This document shows, piece by piece, positions 18,530 to 22,593 of a stretch of 22,593 nt of DNA. Source of the DNA: Dunaliella salina (lineage: Eukaryota > Chlorophyta > Chlorophyceae > Chlamydomonadales > Dunaliellaceae); contig MU069942.1 in assembly GCA_002284615.2 (NCBI GenBank), forward strand, positions 340,132 through 362,724. Direction: 5' to 3'. Each line of letters starts with the position of its first letter. Position 1 is the stretch's first letter. The notes under the pieces are model-generated. The model was not told the origin of the DNA, did not search any database, and saw nothing but the letters and a program-made list of their open reading frames with translations. The translations under genes and the position numbers were made by a program.

Positions 18530-19528
18530 GCTGTCACGCTGAATCATGGATATTGCTGAATTTTGGTCATGCAGTCGGTTAATCAGTCTGTTACTTTTTT
18601 CCTTAGACTGGCTCAACAACTGGCCAACGAGTTGTTGAGAATTTTGGTTTGCACATTGGATTAAACTAGAGTTTTTCCAATGCTCATCTGGGCGGAGGTG
18701 GCGCAACAGGCTGCGGACATTGGTAAAGAGGCGGTCATGGCCCCGCACCAAAACGTAGCCCTCCCGAGCCTGACGGGAGATGGTGTGAAGGGGCTTGATA
18801 GGAGGGGGTGGTGGAGGGGAGGGCTCATGCTGCTGCTGCTGCTGCTGCTGCTGCTTAGATGAAGGGGGCTTGGACCGCTAAGCCCCTTGAAGGGAGGCCG
18901 GGTGTGAGGCATGGAGGATGCAGGGAGAACGGGTTTGGGGGGCTGCTGCTAGGGGAACCAGCCCGTGCATGACGATGCACACGGGCTGGTGCGGAGGTGG
19001 GGGGGTTGCTCCTGCTGGGGAGGGAGCCAGCCCGTTCAAGGTTGCTTGCACGGGCTGGGGCGGAGAACTGGGGTTGCTGCTGCTGGGGGGGGAGCCAGCC
19101 CGTGCATGGGTGCTTGCACGGACAGGGGCGGAGGGCTGGGGGTTGCTCTTGCTGGGGGGGGAGCCAGCCCGTGCATGAGTGCTTGCACGGACCGGGGCGA
19201 AGGGCTGGGGATGACCACGGAGCGGAGAGCTGTTTGGGGGGGCAGGAATTGTGGAAGCGCCATGGACGGTGGTTGATATGGGCCCAGAAGAGGCAGTGTG
19301 GGCACAGGATGTGGGGCGCTGACGCTTGCTTGCAGGGGTGGAGGGGACAGAGCTGGAAGTGATAGCCTTGCTCTTCCTCTCACTGCACCGCTTCTGTTGC
19401 TGCTTGGACTGCTTCCGGTCCAGCTTGACATAGTAGTCCAGCTCGTGGCCCAGCAGCTTGTTCTAGTCCTGGGGGAAGATGGAGGACTCGGTTGATGGCG
19501 GGTGGTTCGGGTTGGAAACTTGGGACAT
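18530..19528 (-). CDS. Unknown minus-strand gene with two in-frame TAGs
   Basis: From ATG at 19528 one frame runs to about 18530, interrupted only by TAG at 19465-19463 (codon 22) and 18880-18878 (codon 217). In order it has a short Ser/Pro start (MSQVSNPNHPPSTESS), a charged helix (NKLLGHELDYYVKLDRKQSK then QQQKR), a Ser/Pro linker, Ala/Pro-rich 23-residue repeats, a polyGln tract (about 18829-18855), a proline run, then GYVLVRGHDRLFTNVRSLLR and HLRPDEHW, and a Gln-rich helix. I do not recognise the family. Each TAG could be the AG of an acceptor (CCAGGACTAG|AAC and GGGGCTTAG|CGG), a CAG-to-TAG mutation or real decay. The 3' end is uncertain because the CA repeat follows. Confidence 0.45.
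18955..19228. repeat. 68-69-bp tandem repeats, each a potential hairpin
   Basis: Four units start at 18955, 19024, 19092 and 19161. Each begins with (C)CAGCCCGT and carries an opposing arm 20-30 nt later, such as TGCACGGGCTGG. In the first unit CCAGCCCGTGCAT faces ATGCACACGGGCTGG. In the third and fourth units the right arm has drifted (TGCACGGACAGG, TGCACGGACCGG). One unit is 68 bp, so the minus-strand frame reads the left-hand units in a different phase from the right-hand ones. Confidence 0.85.
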
Positions 19529-19599
19529 GCTGTTTGATGGTCCAGATAGACGAAGGCGGGGCAAGGGAACAACCAAGTTTTAGGATGTGTTTCTAAGGA

Positions 19600-19740
19600 T
19601 ATCGTTGCAAAAAATGGAGTGACAAGACTCAGTAGTTGGTCGGGTACACAATTACAGCCATCTCCTCTTTAGTTCATGGAAATGCAGCACAGGGTGCCGA
19701 AACAGTCATTTTGGACCTCCATCTTTCCAACTTTTGAACT
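19600..19740. repeat. Dispersed repeat, copy 4 (minus orientation)
   Basis: GTTGCAAAAAATGGAGTGAC, GTTGGTCGGGTA and CAGCCATCTCC match, in reverse complement, the right half of the repeat at 9225-9300. The following GGGTGCCGAAACAGTCATTT and GGACCTCCAT match its left half (9160-9200). It lies upstream of the minus-strand gene. Confidence 0.6.
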
Positions 19741-19869
19741 TGTAAGATAGTAGCTGTGTTCATTTTGCCCCGTCCTAGGGATATCTCTATGTCCCAATTA
19801 GTTTGCGCTGCTGAGGGGAACGATCTGTTGCTTACATGGTAGGAATTCAAATTACGAGGGTTACAAGGA

Positions 19870-20500
19870 TTACGAGGGGTAGCCTACAGCCCGAGACCCT
19901 GGCTGATCGGCTGCCGGTGAAACAATCTCAGCCAGCATCAAAATTGAAACCAACTCTGACAAAAATTTCAAAAATCTGTATGAGTCTTGATTTAGAAAAG
20001 TATTGATCTCGGGATCAGTCAAAACGCGGTAGCTCGCCAAGAAAGGCATGAAGTCAATGTTTGGAAGCTGGGCAAAAGTATGTAATGGTTTGAAAAGATC
20101 AATGAACATGTCCTTGTATTTTCTGCGCAGCTCACACATCTCCAGGCAATTGCAACAGAAGAGAACATCATGATGTTTCTCGTCCTGGACTTCAGCACAC
20201 TTACCCTTGTCAAAAATGTTTGAACCACCCAGCCATTTACAGGATTTGACCTTCAAGCAGTGGGCACGAAGCCTTAACCTACCCACGTTCCTTATGACTC
20301 CTTTATCCAGATCTTTAAATAAATATGTTGGAACACGAAAAGGTGTGCGCGCTATTTCATATAAAGGCCTTCCGCACCAATGATGGTAAGTCACTGCTTT
20401 CATGTTCACTCATCGGGGACTTGTAGCATCCGCTTCCCTCCATATCTTTTGCTGCCTTTACCTCAAATCCCCTAAGAAATCCTGCATGGGGATCTTAGAA
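19870..20500 (-). pseudogene. Decayed non-LTR retrotransposon C-terminal region
   Basis: Upstream, 20500-20443 reads DPHAGFLRGFEVKAAKDM. A one-base loss near 20440 shifts the frame to READATSPR, and TGA (20412-20410) interrupts just before VNMKAVTYHHWCGRPLYEIA. The main frame continues RLRLRAHCLKVKSCKWLG, then the zinc-finger segment KCAEVQDEKHHDVLFCCNC, then ELRRKYKDMFIDLF and FLKFLSELVSILMLAEI. The finger has lost part of its Cys set (FDKGKC where a C-x2-C is expected), while QDE.H is kept. It is the same type as the fragment at 17690-18060 but a different subfamily. The RT core is absent. Confidence 0.68.
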
Positions 20501-20530
20501 GCACTCAGCATCTTCTGCTTAAACACAATG

Positions 20531-20808
20531 AGTATACAATAACATCCCTTATAAATCTGGGCCTGACCAAACAAAAAGCCAGTTCACTAGCAGCCAAGCT
20601 TAGGGACCATGCCATCCAAAGATTAACCACTATCAAAAACACCTGACATGCTCTTTGCTTTCAAGGGGCTTCTGGGAGGGGGTTTGCTGGACGCGCAGCG
20701 GCGGAGGATGGGAGAAGAAGAGTCCGAGCGTTCAGAGGCATGGCGAGCAGCAACCCTCCAGGTCCCCATGAGATCTGCTTCTGGCTCTCTCCTAGGCTAG
20801 CTGTGTCT
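20531..20808 (+). pseudogene. 3' end of a REL-type non-LTR element, copy A
   Basis: The frame NEYTITSLINLGLTKQKASS, then LAAKLRDHAIQRLTTIKNT, then TGA and HALCFQG is the C-terminal tail of the endonuclease domain seen in copy B (21388-22176). It is followed by an Arg/Gly-rich segment (AEDGRRRVRAFRGMASSNPP). Nucleotide similarity to copy B ends abruptly at GGCTAGCTGTGTCT (20808). This copy is truncated at its 5' side and has the stop where copies normally have Arg (CGA to TGA is the simplest change). Confidence 0.68.
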
Positions 20809-21380
20809 AGTGCAGGCTCTGAGGGCTTTCTAGTGAGGCCACTGCTACCTTGCTACCTTGCTAGCTTGCTAGCTTGTTAGGTAGTGGACCTTCCCTCAAC
20901 GCAAGCGGCCTCTGGCTTGCGTAGGCTTTTCCTTTTCTTTTCTTTTGGCAAAAACTCAATGATGCAGTACAACCAACAACCATCATTGCAAACACTGAAT
21001 CGCGCAACCCAATCTCTCAACTTGCTAACAAGGAGATCAGCAATTCCTTCTGGAAGAATCCAGATATTACACCTAAACCGTGACAGCAAATAAATAAAAT
21101 GGAATATTGTACAAATACACTGTACGGTCAGAGTCATGCATTCAAATTCAACTTTTCCAGTTCTGGAAGATGCCCTTAATGTAATGGTACAGCAAGGGAG
21201 AACCTGGCGTGACTCAATCGCGTCGGTCGTCTTATCTCTTCGGGGGCGACTGCGGAGGTCAGGCAGGTGTCGCTGGTTCTAATTCTAGCGGAGGCAATCG
21301 TGGAAGCCCTGTCATTAATGCACGCTCTGAGATCATTAAATGCGCAGAGCCCTGGGGTTTCCAATTTTCAATTTTTGTAA
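20809..21380. other. Stretch between retroelement copies; 8-bp tandem repeat
   Basis: Right after copy A come four 8-bp units, GCTACCTT twice and GCTAGCTT twice (20844-20875), which may be a variable 3' tail of the element. Beyond this, a minus-strand frame (21137-20877) and a Thr/Arg-rich stretch (21190-21300) may be further element remnants, but I recognise no motif. Confidence 0.5.
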
Positions 21381-21387
21381 TGATATA

Positions 21388-22176
21388 GACCACATTCACC
21401 ACATACTCCTCAGGTGTACAAACTCATCAATGAGCGGGATGCACACTAACAGGCATCATGCAGCCCGAAGTCTTTATATGAACGTCCTCAGTGAAGGCCA
21501 GTAAGGCTCATCCCTTATTAGTATGGATGGCTGCAGTAACGAGAGACTCCTGGATCAGGGCATACAAGTCCCTGCAAACATATCAAGATTGATTCCAGAC
21601 AGGGTTTTCCTTAATGGTACTGGCTCCCCTGCCCGGCACCAATCCCGCCCTGATGCCATCTTTGTGCGCCCTATTCTAGGCAGACAAACCCACCTTGATC
21701 ATTCCAAGATCCCTCTTCAAGACAGGGACATCCACTTTTCTGAACTAAAATTCTGTCCTGACCCAAACCTCTTCATCTCTCTAGAACTTACAGTGACCCA
21801 ACATTCTCAGACCATAACTGGGCTTAACACCCGCAGCTCAATAAATCCACACAGGATTAATAAAGTGACTTCGCACGTTGTCTGAATTGGTGTGGCTGGC
21901 ACCATTTACAATAATTATACAATCACACCTCTTAAGGATCTGGGCCTTACTAAGCAAAAAGCTAAACCGCTAGCGTCCAAACTTAGGGACAATGTCATTC
22001 GAAGATTAAACACTATCTTTGACACACTTTCCTTTCGGGCCCCGGGGGGCTTCTGGGCTGGGCGCATGGCGGCGGAGGACGGGAGAAGGAGAGTCCGGGC
22101 GTCCAGAGGCATGGCGAGCAACCTTCCAGATCCCCATTCATTCTGTTTCTGCCTCTCTCCTAGGCTAGCTGTGTCT
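21388..22176 (+). pseudogene. Non-LTR retrotransposon restriction-like endonuclease region, copy B
   Basis: A single frame, broken by TAA (21502-21504) and TGA (21883-21885), reads: a zinc-binding-like start DHIHHILLRCTNSS..MHTNRHH, then NERLLDQGIQVP, then SRPDAIFVRP (Asp at 21652-21654), then DIHFSELKFCPDP, then TQHSQT, then KVTSHVV, then AGTIYNNYTITPLKDLGL. PD...E-x-K (Asp44, Glu74, Lys76 counted from 21523) is the PD-(D/E)XK pattern of restriction-like endonucleases, which such elements use to nick their target, and QH and GTIY..YT..PL..LGL are the usual family landmarks as I remember them. The region ends with an Arg-rich tail and a 3' segment that stops at GGCTAGCTGTGTCT, as in copy A. 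Confidence 0.75.
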
Positions 22177-22593
22177 TATGTTCCTAACCTTTCCTCCTAC
22201 AGACCAATAGGAGTTGCCAACACTCTCTACAAACTCTGGACCCGCCTCATCACTAGCACACTTTATGAATATGCTGAAGCGCACTCCCTGCTCAGCAGTA
22301 CGCAGGCCGGCTTCCGCAACCAAAAAGATACAATTCACCAGCTCCAAAACGTGATCATGAGCTTAGAAGACGCCAAATTCTTCAAGCAAGACATCTATGC
22401 CCTCATTGTGGATTTCACCTCCGCTTTCAACACAACAGATCACGACCGCATGCTATGGATCAAGTATGCCCTTGGCTTCCCCACTGATGCCATAGACACT
22501 GTTAAAAACCTATACGAAGACGCCACCACCCTTATCAGACTTGCCAATGGGACTAATACTGGACAAATTGCCGTTGAAAGAGGCACTATATAG
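22177..22593 (+). pseudogene. Reverse transcriptase domain of a non-LTR element, N-terminal half
   Basis: The frame continues from copy B: SSYRPIGVANTLYKLWTRLI (RT motif 1), STQAGFRNQKDTIHQLQN (motif 2), then IVDFTSAFNTTDHDRM (motif A; catalytic Asp at 22411-22413, with Asn in place of the usual second Asp). It ends ..IAVERGTI followed by TAG at 22591-22593, the last bases of the window. In relatives the next residues are QGD, so the TAG sits where Gln is expected. The YADD box would lie beyond the window. RT normally precedes the zinc finger and endonuclease, so this is a separate copy joined head-to-tail with copy B. Confidence 0.8.

Noticed and set aside
18359..18559. Thr-His repeat ORF over the CA run
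   Set aside because: Pure microsatellite translation with no flanking coding signal.
19870..20808. Head-to-head minus and plus retroelement fragments meeting at about 20500, as in L1-type twin priming
   Set aside because: The minus fragment has the QDExH finger type and ends soon after it, while the plus fragment is the REL-endonuclease type. They appear to be different families, so one inverted insertion does not explain both.

Overview
This window looks like nuclear DNA of a eukaryote, most likely a chlorophycean (chlamydomonadalean) green alga; Haematococcus is my best guess, from memory of similar retroelement proteins and not from any search. The reasons are long interrupted ORFs joined by GT..TGCAG|G introns, polyQ/polyA-rich host exons, long GT/CA microsatellites, assembly Ns in a poly-C tract, and many decayed non-LTR retroelement pieces. 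I see no bacterial-style operons, no rRNA or tRNA gene and no CRISPR array. Most of the window is non-coding and repeat-derived.

Layout. 1-4.4 kb is a mobile-element field: a GT microsatellite, an AT-rich palindrome-rich block (195-392), a 440-bp foldback repeat (726-1168) and two non-autonomous hAT-type elements with terminal inverted repeats and 8-bp target-site duplications (2291-3156, perfect TSD; 3940-4353, 7/8 TSD). 4.58-5.3 kb holds a plausible host exon (plus strand) with 8-residue RxxS repeats; its splice-donor end lies in a 140-bp tandem duplication that creates a potential 27-nt micro-exon. 5.3-9.8 kb has no convincing gene, but it carries three rearranged copies of one dispersed repeat family (a fourth is at 19.6 kb).

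10.1-14.6 kb is the best gene: three plus-strand exons (10096-10326, 11790-12569, 13041-14618) joined by phase-0 introns. It encodes a low-complexity protein of at least 860 residues with acidic, polyQ, polyA, proline-rich and 38-residue repeat regions and a KRVSF motif that fits the PP1-docking RVxF pattern. Its stop codon sits inside a 14-bp minisatellite, and the likely 3' UTR runs to a TGTAA signal at 15557. Its 5' exons are not resolved.

15.6-18.1 kb is AT-richer DNA with palindromes, a 90-bp hairpin and minus-strand retroelement zinc-finger fragments. 18.5-19.5 kb has a long minus-strand reading frame broken only by two TAGs, with 69-bp hairpin-forming tandem repeats inside the coding sequence. 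19.9-22.6 kb is a retroelement graveyard: a minus-strand zinc-finger fragment, then two plus-strand copies of a restriction-like-endonuclease retroelement 3' end that stop at the same base. The second copy runs directly into a reverse-transcriptase domain that reaches the window edge. The genes form no evident pathway. The window's interest lies in repeat-driven remodelling of splice sites, stop codons and reading frames, and in well-bounded transposable elements.
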